From contig NZ_FOEP01000003.1 in assembly GCF_900110775.1 (NCBI RefSeq), forward strand, positions 62,001 to 126,000: a stretch of DNA of 64,000 nucleotides, written 5' to 3'. The notes under the pieces were generated by a model, which was not told where the DNA came from, made no database searches, and saw only the letters and a program-made list of their open reading frames with translations. The stretch is from Thalassovita taeanensis (lineage in GTDB: Bacteria; Pseudomonadota; Alphaproteobacteria; Rhodobacterales; Rhodobacteraceae). How positions within the stretch are numbered: the first letter of the stretch is position 1; the number at the start of each line of letters is the position of its first letter. The translations under genes and the position numbers were made by a program. Below are positions 1 to 8,357 of the stretch, piece by piece.

Positions 1-332
1 AGCAGCATCTGAGGATCGCCATTGCCGACCTCGACATCCGAGGCAGCAGCCACTGGCAGATACCCGCGACCTCGCACCGCCAGATCCGTTGCGTTCGACG
101 TCGTCACCAGAGAGCCGCGCTCGTCAACCAGACGCTGCGTCGTTGCTCTGACGCCGCCAGCGGAATAGGCGCCGCCGCCGCTGGATGAAATTACCATCGA
201 GTGAAAATCAGCCTCGACGCGCCGATAGCCATAGGTCGAGGAATTAGCAATGTTGTCGGAGATGGCGGCAAGCCGGTTGGCATTGGCGGCAAGCCCCGCC
301 ACACCGGCATTAAGGGAAGAGGAAATCGTCAT
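1..332 (-). CDS. flgE: Flagellar hook protein FlgE, N-terminal part (cut by window edge)
   Basis: Only the first 110 or so codons lie in the window; the C-terminus is beyond position 1. The protein begins MTISSSLNAGVAGLAANANR and continues with SDNIANSSTYGYRR, the N-terminal flagellar rod/hook signature (NxxANxxTxGYRR type) of hook and basal-body proteins. In Rhodobacteraceae this wording is typical of FlgE, which polymerises into the hook joining motor and filament. The ATG at 332 is preceded by AAAGG about 11 nt upstream. motB lies 105 bp upstream on the same strand, which supports a flagellar operon. FlgF/FlgG-type rod proteins share the same motif, so the paralogue assignment is likely but not certain. 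Confidence 0.8.
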   Translation of the reverse strand, partial: MTISSSLNAGVAGLAANANRLAAISDNIANSSTYGYRRVEADFHSMVISSSGGGAYSAGGVRATTQRLVDERGSLVTTSNATDLAVRGRGYLPVAAASDVEVGNGDPQML

Positions 333-437
333 GGATACGCCTTTCTGCTGCATCAACCATTTGTCCGGTATCAGCAGTACAAGACGCGGCTTAACAGCCT
401 GCTAACAGCTAAAATCCTTCGTAATTACCAAGGGCCG

Positions 438-1289
438 CTATTTAATCCTGCGCAGCAGAATGACTTCCAACCGGTTGTTCCGATCAGCCATCGGATCACG
501 TACAGCGGGTTTGCGATCCGCATGCCCTGTTACGCGTCGCACGCGCATGCGATCCAGCCCGGAATGTTCAAGCAAAACGCGCATCCGGTCTGCCCGCGCA
601 GCCGACAGGCTCCAGACAGGATTGTTCGTCAATACGATAGGATGCGCCCGCGTATGCCCTTCAACTGACAAGTTGTTCGTGACCAAACCAAACACCCGAA
701 CCATCATATCCGACATATCGCGCAACAATGCAGTTGGTTCGTCAGTGTCTGCTTCAAATAACGCCGCATCCGGCAGATCAAACAGTTCAACGACCAGCCC
801 CTCGTCAGTGACGCGCGTTATGATATGGCGCTGCAATTCGATGCTCGCCATGCTTTCGCCCCCGCCGCCGATCAGCATTGAATCGAGTGCGCGAAAGCTT
901 TCCAACTCGGCCTCGCGATCTGCATCGGCACCTTGATCGGACATGCCAAATTCGCCGCGCGCTTGATGTGATTCTGTCGGGCGCAGGTTTGTCGCGCCTG
1001 TGCCATTCTGCGGCAAAGTCATTTCAGAGAAGACGGAGTCACCCCCGAACATCCCATCACCACCGCCGGACACGCGGCTGATCGCCACCGTCGGACTGAA
1101 GTAATCCGCAATCCCTTTGCGTTGTTTTTCCGTCGTCGCGTTTAGCAGCCACATCAACATGAAAAAGGCCATCATGGCAGTTACGAAATCAGCATAGGCC
1201 ACCTTCCACGCCCCACCGTGGTGCCCATCGCCGCTAACGACCTTTTTCCTCTTGATGATGACTGGCGCCGCATTCGCTTGCGTGCCCAT
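438..1289 (-). CDS. motB: Flagellar motor stator protein MotB
   Basis: 283 aa. MotB anchors the MotA/MotB stator to peptidoglycan and carries the proton-binding aspartate. A basic cytoplasmic N-terminus is followed by one membrane helix (about residues 31-52, AYADFVTAMMAFFMLMW) whose Asp34 matches the conserved proton-binding Asp. The C-terminal half is an OmpA/MotB peptidoglycan-binding domain, visible as NLSVEGHTRAHP and later NNRLEVILLR. The start at 1289 is chosen because AGAGGTGG sits just upstream; a GTG at 1313 in frame would add 8 residues. phnM ends 90 bp upstream on the same strand with no obvious terminator between, but the functions are unrelated. flgE follows. No motA is visible in the window. 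Confidence 0.88.
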   Translation of the reverse strand: MGTQANAAPVIIKRKKVVSGDGHHGGAWKVAYADFVTAMMAFFMLMWLLNATTEKQRKGIADYFSPTVAISRVSGGGDGMFGGDSVFSEMTLPQNGTGATNLRPTESHQARGEFGMSDQGADADREAELESFRALDSMLIGGGGESMASIELQRHIITRVTDEGLVVELFDLPDAALFEADTDEPTALLRDMSDMMVRVFGLVTNNLSVEGHTRAHPIVLTNNPVWSLSAARADRMRVLLEHSGLDRMRVRRVTGHADRKPAVRDPMADRNNRLEVILLRRIK

Positions 1290-1378
1290 CTCACCACCTC
1301 TTGTCTCACCCACGGACAGAGGTAGCAGGCTAGGCGTTACCAGAACCCTAACAGATAAAAGTCGCCACTTATTACTGC

Positions 1379-2524
1379 TCAGGCGACCCTTTTGCCCTGC
1401 ACCCAGGTCTCGCGGACTGCCGAAGCTCCGGCCACTCGCGCCACGCGGATCAGATCGGCCCGTTCACCGATGGCGATCCGCCCCCGGTCGGTCAAGCCTG
1501 CCGCATCGGCGGGTGCCTTGGTCACGGTCGCGATTCCGCGTGCCATGTCGCCCCACATATCGCCCAGCACCAAAGCCGAAGACAGCAGAGCCGCCGGTAC
1601 GTAATCGGATGAAACGATATCCAATAGATCCAACTCGGCCAGCTCTCCGGCGGCCACGTTGCCGGAATGCGAACCGCCGCGGATCAAGTTTGGGGCGCCC
1701 ATCATTACTGCGATCCCGTTATCGCGGCACGCACGTGCGGCTTCGACTGTTGTGGGAAACTCGGCCAGACGAATGCCGTGCTGTGCTGACACGACGACAT
1801 GCGCCGCAGTCGTGTCATCGTGGCTGGCCAGAACGGCACCCAGCCGCTGTGCCTCGGTTACGGCGGCCTTTTCATGCTTTTCACCCAAGGCGTCATGCAG
1901 TTCCTTCAGGCGGCTGATATGTTCCAGAAAGTCCGCATCCTGCATCCCGTATTTGCCGCTGACATAGGCCCGATATTTTTCGATGTCGCGGAACTGCCGC
2001 TGCCCGGGCATGTGATCCATCAGGCTAACGATGCCCACCCGATCGCTTTCGCGAAACTCGGCAAGTTCCTCGATCAGCGTGGCGGAGCAAACTTCGGCGC
2101 GCAGATGCAGATAGTGGCTGATCCGCAACGCGCCAGCCTGCCGCATGGCAAGGATTTCATCCGCCAGCCCACGGGCGTATTTGCCATAACTTGTCTTCGT
2201 GCCTGCCGGGATCGACCCGACCCGCAGCGCATCAAATACTGTCGTGATCCCGACCCCCGCCAACTCGGCATCATGGGCGATGATCGCGGCCGCATGTGGC
2301 CAATCCACTTTCGGGCGCGGTTGAATATGGCGCTCGAGGTTGTCCGTATGCAGTTCGATCAGGCCGGGGCACAGCAGGTCGCCCTCCAGATCCTCCGCCC
2401 CGACGGGGACCGCGCCGCCACTGTCGATCGCGACAATTATGCCGTCCCGAATATGCACCGAACCGCAGATCACTTCGGTCTCCAGAACCACATTCGCATT
2501 GGCGAGGATCACGTCTTTTGTCAT
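1379..2524 (-). CDS. phnM: Alpha-D-ribose 1-methylphosphonate 5-triphosphate diphosphatase PhnM
   Basis: 381 aa amidohydrolase-superfamily enzyme of the C-P lyase pathway. PhnM removes pyrophosphate from ribose 1-alkylphosphonate 5-triphosphate to give the substrate of PhnJ. Metal-binding residues are visible in LHTDNLERHIQPRP (His59, Asp61, His66), followed later by SHDDT and the APNLIRGGSHSGN segment typical of PhnM. The start at 2524 has GGAAGGTG about 8 nt upstream; longer in-frame starts run into the divergent gene. It is separated from the phnGHIJKLN operon by an oppositely oriented DUF1045 gene, with only 37 bp between the two start codons. A second PhnM-like gene lies at 9225-10406; this copy keeps the wording of the classical E. 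coli enzyme (HTDNLERH) and is the more likely pathway enzyme. Confidence 0.92.
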   Translation of the reverse strand: MTKDVILANANVVLETEVICGSVHIRDGIIVAIDSGGAVPVGAEDLEGDLLCPGLIELHTDNLERHIQPRPKVDWPHAAAIIAHDAELAGVGITTVFDALRVGSIPAGTKTSYGKYARGLADEILAMRQAGALRISHYLHLRAEVCSATLIEELAEFRESDRVGIVSLMDHMPGQRQFRDIEKYRAYVSGKYGMQDADFLEHISRLKELHDALGEKHEKAAVTEAQRLGAVLASHDDTTAAHVVVSAQHGIRLAEFPTTVEAARACRDNGIAVMMGAPNLIRGGSHSGNVAAGELAELDLLDIVSSDYVPAALLSSALVLGDMWGDMARGIATVTKAPADAAGLTDRGRIAIGERADLIRVARVAGASAVRETWVQGKRVA

Positions 2525-2535
2525 TCTGTTGTCAC
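2518..2535 (+). promoter_or_regulatory. Possible Pho box over the phnM start / upstream of DUF1045 gene
   Basis: TTGTCATTCTGTTGTCAC is two CTGTCAT-like 7-mers (6/7 and 5/7 matches) with the 4-nt spacer of a PhoB site. It overlaps the ATG and ribosome-binding region of phnM and lies 27 bp before the DUF1045 start. Part of the similarity comes from the phnM start itself (ATGACA), so chance resemblance is a real possibility. Confidence 0.35.
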
Positions 2536-2561
2536 CTTCCGGCTTCATGCCGCATAGAACC

Positions 2562-3269
2562 ATGATCAGGAACCAAGCCGTGACCAATTTCAAACGCTTC
2601 GCTTTGTATTTCGCCCCGGAACCTGGGCCTCTGGCGGATTTCGGCGCAGCTTGGCTGGGTTGGGACTTGGCCGCGGGCCAAACGGTGCCACACTGCCCGG
2701 TTAGTGGGCTGCCGTTGCCGATCGAACAGATTACCGAAACGCCCCGCAAATACGGGCTGCACGGAACGATAAAACCGCCGTTTCATCTGGCCGTAGGCAG
2801 CAGCCTTTTGGGATTGGAGGATACCGCGCGGGCGCTGTGTGCTCGGCAGGCCCCCGTCACGCTGAATGGTCTGGAACTGACCAGACTGGGCGGGTTTCTG
2901 GCGCTCACGGTTCCCGGAGAGACCAGTGCGCTGCAACGTCTTGCTGCCACCATGGTTGAAGGGCTGGAGGCCTTTCGCGCCCCCCCTTCCGAGGCCGAAC
3001 TGACGCGCCGCCGCAAGGCACGACTGAGTGACCGGCAAGAGGCACTGCTGACCCGTTGGGGATATCCGTATGTGATGGAGGAGTTCCGGTTCCACATTAC
3101 CCTCAGCGGTAAGATGCCCAAGGCGCAGGCTGAACAGGTCAAAGCCGCGCTTGTACCGCATCTGGAGCCGCTGCTGCCCAGCCCCTTCGTCGTTCGCTCG
3201 CTGTGTCTGGCGGGCGAGGATGCGGCGGGGATGTTTCACCTCGTCCACCGCTATACGCTCTCTGGCTGA
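2562..3269 (+). CDS. DUF1045 phosphonate-metabolism protein, 2H phosphoesterase-like
   Basis: 235 aa. It matches the family of putative phosphonate metabolism proteins (DUF1045) found in alphaproteobacterial phn clusters. Two H-x-T motifs, HGT at residues 67-69 (KYGLHGTIKPPFH) and HIT at 178-180 (EFRFHITLSGKM), are the hallmark of 2H phosphoesterases, which open cyclic phosphodiesters. In the C-P lyase pathway a cyclic phosphodiesterase (PhnP in E. coli) is needed to turn 5-phosphoribosyl 1,2-cyclic phosphate into ribose 1,5-bisphosphate, the PhnN substrate. No PhnP is visible in the window, so this protein is a plausible replacement (inference). The start could be the ATG at 2562 or a GTG at 2580. 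It is divergent from phnM and convergent with phnN, overlapping the 3' end of phnN by 19 bp. Confidence 0.82.
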   Translation: MIRNQAVTNFKRFALYFAPEPGPLADFGAAWLGWDLAAGQTVPHCPVSGLPLPIEQITETPRKYGLHGTIKPPFHLAVGSSLLGLEDTARALCARQAPVTLNGLELTRLGGFLALTVPGETSALQRLAATMVEGLEAFRAPPSEAELTRRRKARLSDRQEALLTRWGYPYVMEEFRFHITLSGKMPKAQAEQVKAALVPHLEPLLPSPFVVRSLCLAGEDAAGMFHLVHRYTLSG

Positions 3270-3796
3270 AGCGCTGCGAGAAAGGCCGCAACCGCATCGT
3301 CCAAGGCGCCACCATTGTCGATCACGACCGTCAATAGGGACGGATCAATGGCAAACTCTGCCCGTTTCAGGCGATGGGCAATATCTTCGGCGCTCTCACG
3401 CCCGCGTGCGGCCAGGCGCAGTGCGAGAACCTCGGGCGATGCGGTCACCAGAATGATCATCGAGCGTTCAAACCGGTCGTCCAGCTGCGGCAGAACTGCG
3501 CGCGACAGGTTGGCCAACACATCGCGGCCAGCGTTCAAATCAGTCTCTACATTGGCCGGAATCCCATAGGATAACCCATGCGCTTGCCAATGCAGGGCAA
3601 AGCCCCCGTCTGCCGCGCGGCGAGAAAACTCCAACGCGCTCACCCCTTCGGCGTCTTCACCGGCCGCCTCGGGGCTGCGGGTGATCACCCGCTTAGCACG
3701 CAGCAAATCAGGCCGCGCGACACAGGCGGCTTCCATCAACGTGTCCTTACCCGCGCCAGATGGCCCGACCACGGCGATGAAGCGTCCCTTTCTCAT
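3251..3796 (-). CDS. phnN: Ribose 1,5-bisphosphate phosphokinase PhnN
   Basis: 181 aa, the usual PhnN length. The enzyme phosphorylates ribose 1,5-bisphosphate to 5-phosphoribosyl diphosphate (PRPP), the last step of the C-P lyase route. A P-loop GPSGAGKDT at residues 11-19 and the guanylate-kinase-like fold signature (VITRSPEAAGEDAEG in the nucleotide-monophosphate-binding region) are visible. The ATG at 3796 overlaps the phnL stop by 4 bp, so it is translated with the phnGHIJKLN operon as its last member. Its tail overlaps the end of the convergent DUF1045 gene. Confidence 0.92.
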   Translation of the reverse strand: MRKGRFIAVVGPSGAGKDTLMEAACVARPDLLRAKRVITRSPEAAGEDAEGVSALEFSRRAADGGFALHWQAHGLSYGIPANVETDLNAGRDVLANLSRAVLPQLDDRFERSMIILVTASPEVLALRLAARGRESAEDIAHRLKRAEFAIDPSLLTVVIDNGGALDDAVAAFLAALQPESV

Positions 3797-4473
3797 GTCA
3801 GACCCGGTGTGAAGCTTGTCACGTCCACTTCGCGGTCACAGACCCGATCCCGCGCTGCCTCGTCATGAAAAATCCCGACAATCGCTGCGCCGCGCGCCTT
3901 GGCCTCTTCAATCAGGCTCAGCACAACCTCGCGATTGGCCGCGTCCAGGCTTGCGGTCGGCTCATCCAGCAACATTGCTGGGAACGCGTGTGCAAAACCG
4001 CGCGCAATATTGACACGCTGCTGTTCGCCGCCTGAAAACGTTGTCGGCGACAGTGTCCACAGCCGTTCGGGGATGTTCAGCCGGTCAAGCAAAACCCGCG
4101 CCCGATCTCGTGCGGCCTCAGGCTCGGCACCCACCAGCAACAAAGGTTCGGCCACGACATCCAATGTCGGCACACGCGGCACCACGCGCAGGAACTGGCT
4201 GACATAGCCCAGAATCTCGCGCCGCAGTGCCAGTATCTCGCGCGGCTCAGCCTGCGCCACATCCACGCCGCCCACGATGATCCGCCCGGCATTGGCAAGG
4301 TAATTGCCGTAAATCATCCGCATCAGGGTCGATTTCCCCGCCCCGGACGCGCCGACAAGTGCCACGCATTCGCCCGCCGCCACGTGCAGAAGAGCGCCCT
4401 CCACTACTGGAATGACCGCCTCACCCTGATTGTGCAGCACAAACCGTTTGGAGACATCAGACAGCTCAATCAT
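3793..4473 (-). CDS. phnL: C-P lyase complex ABC-type subunit PhnL
   Basis: 226 aa ABC-family ATPase associated with the C-P lyase core complex, not a transporter. Walker [10 protein letters not shown] (41-49), signature FSGGEQQRV and Walker B AMLLDEPTASLD are intact. The start at 4473 aligns MIELSDVSKRFVLH with the known N-terminus of PhnL and has AGGGG 8 nt upstream. An ATG at 4518 in the same frame would add 15 residues and overlaps the phnK stop as ATGA, so translational coupling from that start is a real alternative. It lies between phnK and phnN in a contiguous operon. Confidence 0.9.
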   Translation of the reverse strand: MIELSDVSKRFVLHNQGEAVIPVVEGALLHVAAGECVALVGASGAGKSTLMRMIYGNYLANAGRIIVGGVDVAQAEPREILALRREILGYVSQFLRVVPRVPTLDVVAEPLLLVGAEPEAARDRARVLLDRLNIPERLWTLSPTTFSGGEQQRVNIARGFAHAFPAMLLDEPTASLDAANREVVLSLIEEAKARGAAIVGIFHDEAARDRVCDREVDVTSFTPGLT

Positions 4474-4514
4474 GCCTGCCCCTTTCACTCTGCTCAAATT
4501 ATTCAACTGCGCCG

Positions 4515-5285
4515 TCATACCTGCAACACCGAACTGACCAGAAGCTGGGTATAGCCGTGCTGCGGATCGTCCAGCACCTGATCGGTCAGGCCGGTTTCCA
4601 CCACATGCCCATCCTTCATTACCATCAGCCGGTCCGCCAACAATCGCACCACCGCCAGATCATGGGTCACGATGATTGCGCTCAGACCCATCTCGCGGAC
4701 CAACCCGCGTAGCAAATCCAGCAATCGCGCCTGCACTGACACATCCAAGCCCCCCGTGGGCTCGTCCATGAAAACTAGCCGTGGTCCGGTCACCAGATTG
4801 CGCGCGATCTGCAAGCGTTGCTGCATCCCGCCGGAAAACGCGCTTGGCCGATCATCGACCCGATCCTCGGCAATCTCGACCCGGCCCAGCCAGTCGATCG
4901 CCTGCGCGCGGATATCGCCATAGTGCCGCGCACCCACGGCCATCAGCCGCTCACCAACATTGCCTCCTGCACTTACGCCCATCCGCAGCCCGTCACGCGC
5001 GTGTTGATACACAAAGGCCCAATCGGTGCGCCCCAGCATCCGCCGCTCTGGCTCGCTCATCGTTACGGTGTCGCGCAGACCGCCCACCCGCGTATCAAAA
5101 AGGACTTCGCCGGTATCGGGTTCCAGATGACCGGCGAGGCAGTTCAGGAGTGTAGATTTTCCCGACCCGCTTTCGCCCACGATCCCCATAACCTCACCGG
5201 GATAAAGATCGAAGGACACGTCCTCGCATCCGATCCGAGAGCCGTAATATTTGCCAAGGCTTTTGACCTGAAACAGCGGGGTCAT
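4515..5285 (-). CDS. phnK: C-P lyase complex ABC-type subunit PhnK
   Basis: 256 aa ABC-family ATPase that docks on the PhnGHIJ core. Walker A GESGSGKST (37-45), signature FSGGMQQRL, Walker B LVFMDEPTGGLD and the switch histidine region IIVTHDLAVV are present. The start at 5285 overlaps the phnJ stop by 4 bp (ATGA) and fits the family N-terminus TPLFQVKSLGKYYG. It resembles oligopeptide/nickel transporter ATPases, but its position between phnJ and phnL fixes the identity. Confidence 0.93.
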   Translation of the reverse strand: MTPLFQVKSLGKYYGSRIGCEDVSFDLYPGEVMGIVGESGSGKSTLLNCLAGHLEPDTGEVLFDTRVGGLRDTVTMSEPERRMLGRTDWAFVYQHARDGLRMGVSAGGNVGERLMAVGARHYGDIRAQAIDWLGRVEIAEDRVDDRPSAFSGGMQQRLQIARNLVTGPRLVFMDEPTGGLDVSVQARLLDLLRGLVREMGLSAIIVTHDLAVVRLLADRLMVMKDGHVVETGLTDQVLDDPQHGYTQLLVSSVLQV

Positions 5286-6151
5286 GCCGCGTCCTCCTCG
5301 TATGGTGCGCCCTGCGCCCCAACATGCCCTGCCGCACGCCGTTCGCGGCAAAAGTCCGTGTCAGAGCACACAAACATCCGCCCGCCCGCATCGTCCATGA
5401 TTACCTCATCCAGATAGGAGGTATTGCACCCGCAAAGATCGCAGGCGTGATCGGCCTTGCTGGCCTCAAACGGGAAATCCTCGAAGTCCAGACTGACGAC
5501 TTGGGTATAGGGCGGCAGTGCATAGATCCGCTGTTCTCGCCCGGCGCCAAATAGCTGAACCGCGGCCATTTCCAGCTTGGGATTGTCAAACTTCGGGATC
5601 GGCGACGGGTCCATTACATACCGCCCCTCAACCTTCACCGGATAAGCATAAGCCGTTGAAATCGCACCGTGGCGTGAAATGTCCTCGTACAGCTTCACAT
5701 GCATCAACCCATATTCCTCAAGCGCGTGCATTTTGCGAGTCTCAGTCTCGCGTGGTTCCAGAAACCGCAACGGCTCTGGGATCGGTACCTGATAGACCAA
5801 GATCTGATCTTCGCGCAGCGGCTCTTCGGGGATGCGGTGTCGCGTCTGTATTACGTCGGCATCACGTGTGTGTTCGGTCGTCGCGACACCGGCAGTCTTT
5901 TCAAAGAACTTTCGGATCGACACAGCATTTGTCGTGTCGTCAGCTCCCTGATCAATGACCTTCATCACGTCTTCCGGCACCAGAACAGCGGCACTGACCT
6001 GCACGCCGCCCGTCCCCCAACCATAGGGCATCGGCATTTCGCGCGAGGCAAACGGAACCTGATACCCCGGCACGGCCAAGCCCTTGAGAATGGCCCGCCG
6101 GATCATCCGCTTGGTCTGTTCATCCAGATAGGCGAAGTTATAGTCACTCAT
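5282..6151 (-). CDS. phnJ: C-P lyase catalytic subunit PhnJ (radical SAM)
   Basis: 289 aa. PhnJ cleaves the C-P bond of ribose 1-alkylphosphonate 5-phosphate, releasing the alkane and the 1,2-cyclic phosphate. Cys237, Cys240, Cys262 and Cys268 have exactly the 3-22-6 spacing of the conserved metal/Fe-S cysteines of E. coli PhnJ (241, 244, 266, 272). The glycine-containing PGYQVPFASREMPMPYGWG stretch (28-46) is the conserved radical-site region. An extra Cys242 follows. The start at 6151 matches family N-termini (SDYNFAYLDEQTKR); 79 bp separate it from phnI, and this gap carries a short repeat shared with the phnE-acetyltransferase gap. Confidence 0.96.
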   Translation of the reverse strand: MSDYNFAYLDEQTKRMIRRAILKGLAVPGYQVPFASREMPMPYGWGTGGVQVSAAVLVPEDVMKVIDQGADDTTNAVSIRKFFEKTAGVATTEHTRDADVIQTRHRIPEEPLREDQILVYQVPIPEPLRFLEPRETETRKMHALEEYGLMHVKLYEDISRHGAISTAYAYPVKVEGRYVMDPSPIPKFDNPKLEMAAVQLFGAGREQRIYALPPYTQVVSLDFEDFPFEASKADHACDLCGCNTSYLDEVIMDDAGGRMFVCSDTDFCRERRAAGHVGAQGAPYEEDAA

Positions 6152-6182
6152 CGCAGCGCCCCCAATTTCACATTTCCCAAAT

Positions 6183-6200
6183 ATCCCCGCCGGAGGCATC
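6183..6200. repeat. Short intergenic repeat, copy 1
   Basis: ATCCCCGCCGGAGGCATC (18 nt) lies in the phnI-phnJ gap and is repeated exactly at 12504-12521 in the gap after the second phnE. Both copies follow an A-rich stretch (CCAAAT or GAAAC). Short GC-rich intergenic repeats ending in a GCCTCCGGCGGGG-like core are, from memory, frequent in Rhodobacteraceae genomes. It is not inside a gene. Confidence 0.6.
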
Positions 6201-6230
6201 TGCCCTTTCCGGCCGCGCAGATCTCGCGGT

Positions 6231-7316
6231 TCATTCCGCCGCCTCCTGCATCGTGCCCATGGCTTCGGCCCGCATCTTGCGCACCAGTTCCAGCTCGGAT
6301 TGGAAATCGACATAGTGCGGCAGTTTGATATGCTCCAGAAACCCCGTCGCCTGAATATTGTCGGCGTGATACAGCACGAATTCTTCATCCTGCGCCGGGG
6401 CGCCGACGTTTTCCTCGCCCAACTCTTTCCAGCGCAGTGCGCGATCTACCAGTGCCATGGAAATCGCCTTGCGCTCGGTCTGACCGAAGACCAGCCCATA
6501 GCCACGGGTGAATTGCGGCGGTTCGGTCTTGGAACCGGTAAACTGGTTCACCGTTTCGCATTCCGTCAGCTCAACCTCGCCAATTTCGATGGCAAAACCC
6601 AGTTCGGGAATCTCCATTTCCACCGCGCAGGTCCCGATCCGTAACTCGCCAACAAAAGCGTGATTTCGGCCGTATCCACGTTGCGTGGAATAGGCCATGC
6701 CAAGCACAAACCCTTCGTCGCCGCGGGTCAGGGACTGCAAGCGCAGTGCCCGGTCGGCGGGCAGGTCCAGCGGTTCGCGGGTCAGGTCACGTGGCTCTTT
6801 GTCGTTGGCCGGTTCCTGCTGGATCAGATCCTCTTTGTTCAGAAATTCGGTGATGTGCGGCACCGGGCCAATGTGCGGTTCGGCCTTGGGGGCATCGGGC
6901 AGGCTGCCCTCGGCCGCCAGTTTGAAATCCAGCAACCGGTGAGTATAGTCGAATGTCGGGCCCAGAACCTGCCCTCCCGGCGCGTCTTTGAAGGTCGCGC
7001 TGATCCGGCGGATGCAGTCCATTTTCGCGGTCTCGACCAGCAGGGTATAGCCAAAGCGCGGCAGTGTGGTGCGATAGGCGCGGATCAGAAATACCGCTTC
7101 GATCAGGTCACCGCGCGCCTGTTTGATCGCCAATGCCGCAAGATCAGGATCGAAAAGTGAACCTTCGGCCATCACCCGATTGACCGCCAGCGTCATCTGT
7201 TCGCGGATCTGCGCGATGCTGAGTTCAGGCACCTCTTTGGCGCCGCGCCGCCGTTCGGCAAGCCAGGCATGCGCGGCATCAATGGCTTTTTCGCCGCCTT
7301 TGACTGCTACATACAT
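6231..7316 (-). CDS. phnI: C-P lyase core subunit PhnI (ribose 1-methylphosphonate 5-triphosphate synthase)
   Basis: 361 aa, normal PhnI length. PhnI, helped by PhnG, PhnH and PhnL, displaces adenine from ATP with the phosphonate. The N-terminus MYVAVKGGEKAIDAAHAWL and the internal stretches RDLTREPLDLPADRALRLQ and GMAYSTQRGYGRNHAFVGEL are highly characteristic. The ATG overlaps the phnH stop by one base (TGATG), indicating coupled translation. phnJ follows after 79 bp. Confidence 0.95.
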   Translation of the reverse strand: MYVAVKGGEKAIDAAHAWLAERRRGAKEVPELSIAQIREQMTLAVNRVMAEGSLFDPDLAALAIKQARGDLIEAVFLIRAYRTTLPRFGYTLLVETAKMDCIRRISATFKDAPGGQVLGPTFDYTHRLLDFKLAAEGSLPDAPKAEPHIGPVPHITEFLNKEDLIQQEPANDKEPRDLTREPLDLPADRALRLQSLTRGDEGFVLGMAYSTQRGYGRNHAFVGELRIGTCAVEMEIPELGFAIEIGEVELTECETVNQFTGSKTEPPQFTRGYGLVFGQTERKAISMALVDRALRWKELGEENVGAPAQDEEFVLYHADNIQATGFLEHIKLPHYVDFQSELELVRKMRAEAMGTMQEAAE

Positions 7317-7885
7317 CAGAGCGCCTCTACTTTGGTGCTGCGGGGCAGGCCGGCTAGGCGGTCGCCGCAGGTCAGGAAGAAATCGACGCCAAGCGGAAAC
7401 TGGGCGTGATTGGCTTGAATAGTCTCTGTTTCGGGTAGGCTGAGCACTGATACGCCCATAATCCCTGGCCCGCTGAGAGTGGTGCCGGATGGCTCCAGCA
7501 GATCAACTTCGGCAATCAATGTGGCCGAGCGATCGGGATAGGACGATGTGCCGATCCGATACCCGGGTAGCGGCACAAGGTCCGCCCAGCGTCCCAGCGC
7601 AAAGGCGCAGGTGCTACGCCCCGCGATTGGGGCGCCGGTATGGAAGGTGATCCACTCGCGCACTTGCGGGCAATCCAGCGCGCCGGCCAGATATACTGGC
7701 GTTTCCGGGTCTAGCAACGTTAGCGCCAGCACACCCGCCGCCACCGAGAGCGGGGCGGGTGGGGTCGCGTCGGTCACAGTTTCGATCGTACCGGGGCGGG
7801 CCATGGCCGACATCGCCGCGCGAAAGGCACGGGCGGCCTGAACAGGCGCGTCGGAGAACCCGCCTTCGAGGGCAGAAACCTGCAT
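7316..7885 (-). CDS. phnH: C-P lyase core subunit PhnH
   Basis: 189 aa structural subunit of the PhnGHIJ complex, related to a degenerate PLP-transferase fold. The N-terminal region (GGFSDAPVQAARAFRAAMSA, then MARPGTI) and the LTLLDPETPVYL segment are typical of PhnH. The ATG at 7885 overlaps the phnG stop by one base (TGATG) and the gene's own stop overlaps the phnI start in the same way. Confidence 0.93.
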   Translation of the reverse strand: MQVSALEGGFSDAPVQAARAFRAAMSAMARPGTIETVTDATPPAPLSVAAGVLALTLLDPETPVYLAGALDCPQVREWITFHTGAPIAGRSTCAFALGRWADLVPLPGYRIGTSSYPDRSATLIAEVDLLEPSGTTLSGPGIMGVSVLSLPETETIQANHAQFPLGVDFFLTCGDRLAGLPRSTKVEAL

Positions 7886-8340
7886 CAGTCTTCTCCTCTT
7901 ACCATGGTGAAAAATTCGACTTTCGTGGCGGCCGCTTTGGCGGCGCGGTCGGTTTTCGCGGCCTTACCTTCGGTCAACAGCGGCTCTAACACTGCGGATT
8001 TTACCGCATTGGCCGATGGTGTTTGCATCAGCGCATCAACCAGTGCGGCAATTTCGGCTTTGGTTTTGTCGCGCCCCTGCACATACGCATGTCCGATCAC
8101 GCCGTTTTCTGCTCCGTCTGTTAGTCGCAGCGAGCAGCGTGTCACGGTCATTTCGCCGAGATTGAAGGCGCCGCCCGTGCCACCCATGCGCCCACGTACC
8201 ATGGCACCGCCAACTTCGGGCGCTCGCAACCAGTCGAACGCGGGCTTGGCGTCGAACGCTGCCCACAGCGCGGTAAGGCGTATAGCGGGGGCCTTGGCGA
8301 GAAGGCTCATCCAGCTTTTCCTGTCGTCGATTTGGTTCAT
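7885..8340 (-). CDS. phnG: C-P lyase core subunit PhnG
   Basis: 151 aa, first gene of the phnGHIJKLN operon. PhnG is part of the PhnGHIJ core. Family features include the early WMSLLAKAP motif, the FDWLRAPEVGGAMVRGRMGG stretch and the GHAYVQGRDKTKAE segment. It starts at 8340, divergent from phnF with a 97-bp control region between that holds a candidate PhnF operator and a Pho-box-like site. Confidence 0.93.
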   Translation of the reverse strand: MNQIDDRKSWMSLLAKAPAIRLTALWAAFDAKPAFDWLRAPEVGGAMVRGRMGGTGGAFNLGEMTVTRCSLRLTDGAENGVIGHAYVQGRDKTKAEIAALVDALMQTPSANAVKSAVLEPLLTEGKAAKTDRAAKAAATKVEFFTMVRGED

Positions 8341-8357
8341 CTAGACACCTTGCCGAT

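Noticed and set aside
5845-5870. Similarity of a phnJ segment (TATTACGTCGGCATCACG) to the tandem repeat in the PKS gene
   Set aside because: Both are inside unrelated coding genes and the match is short; codon usage explains it better than common origin.
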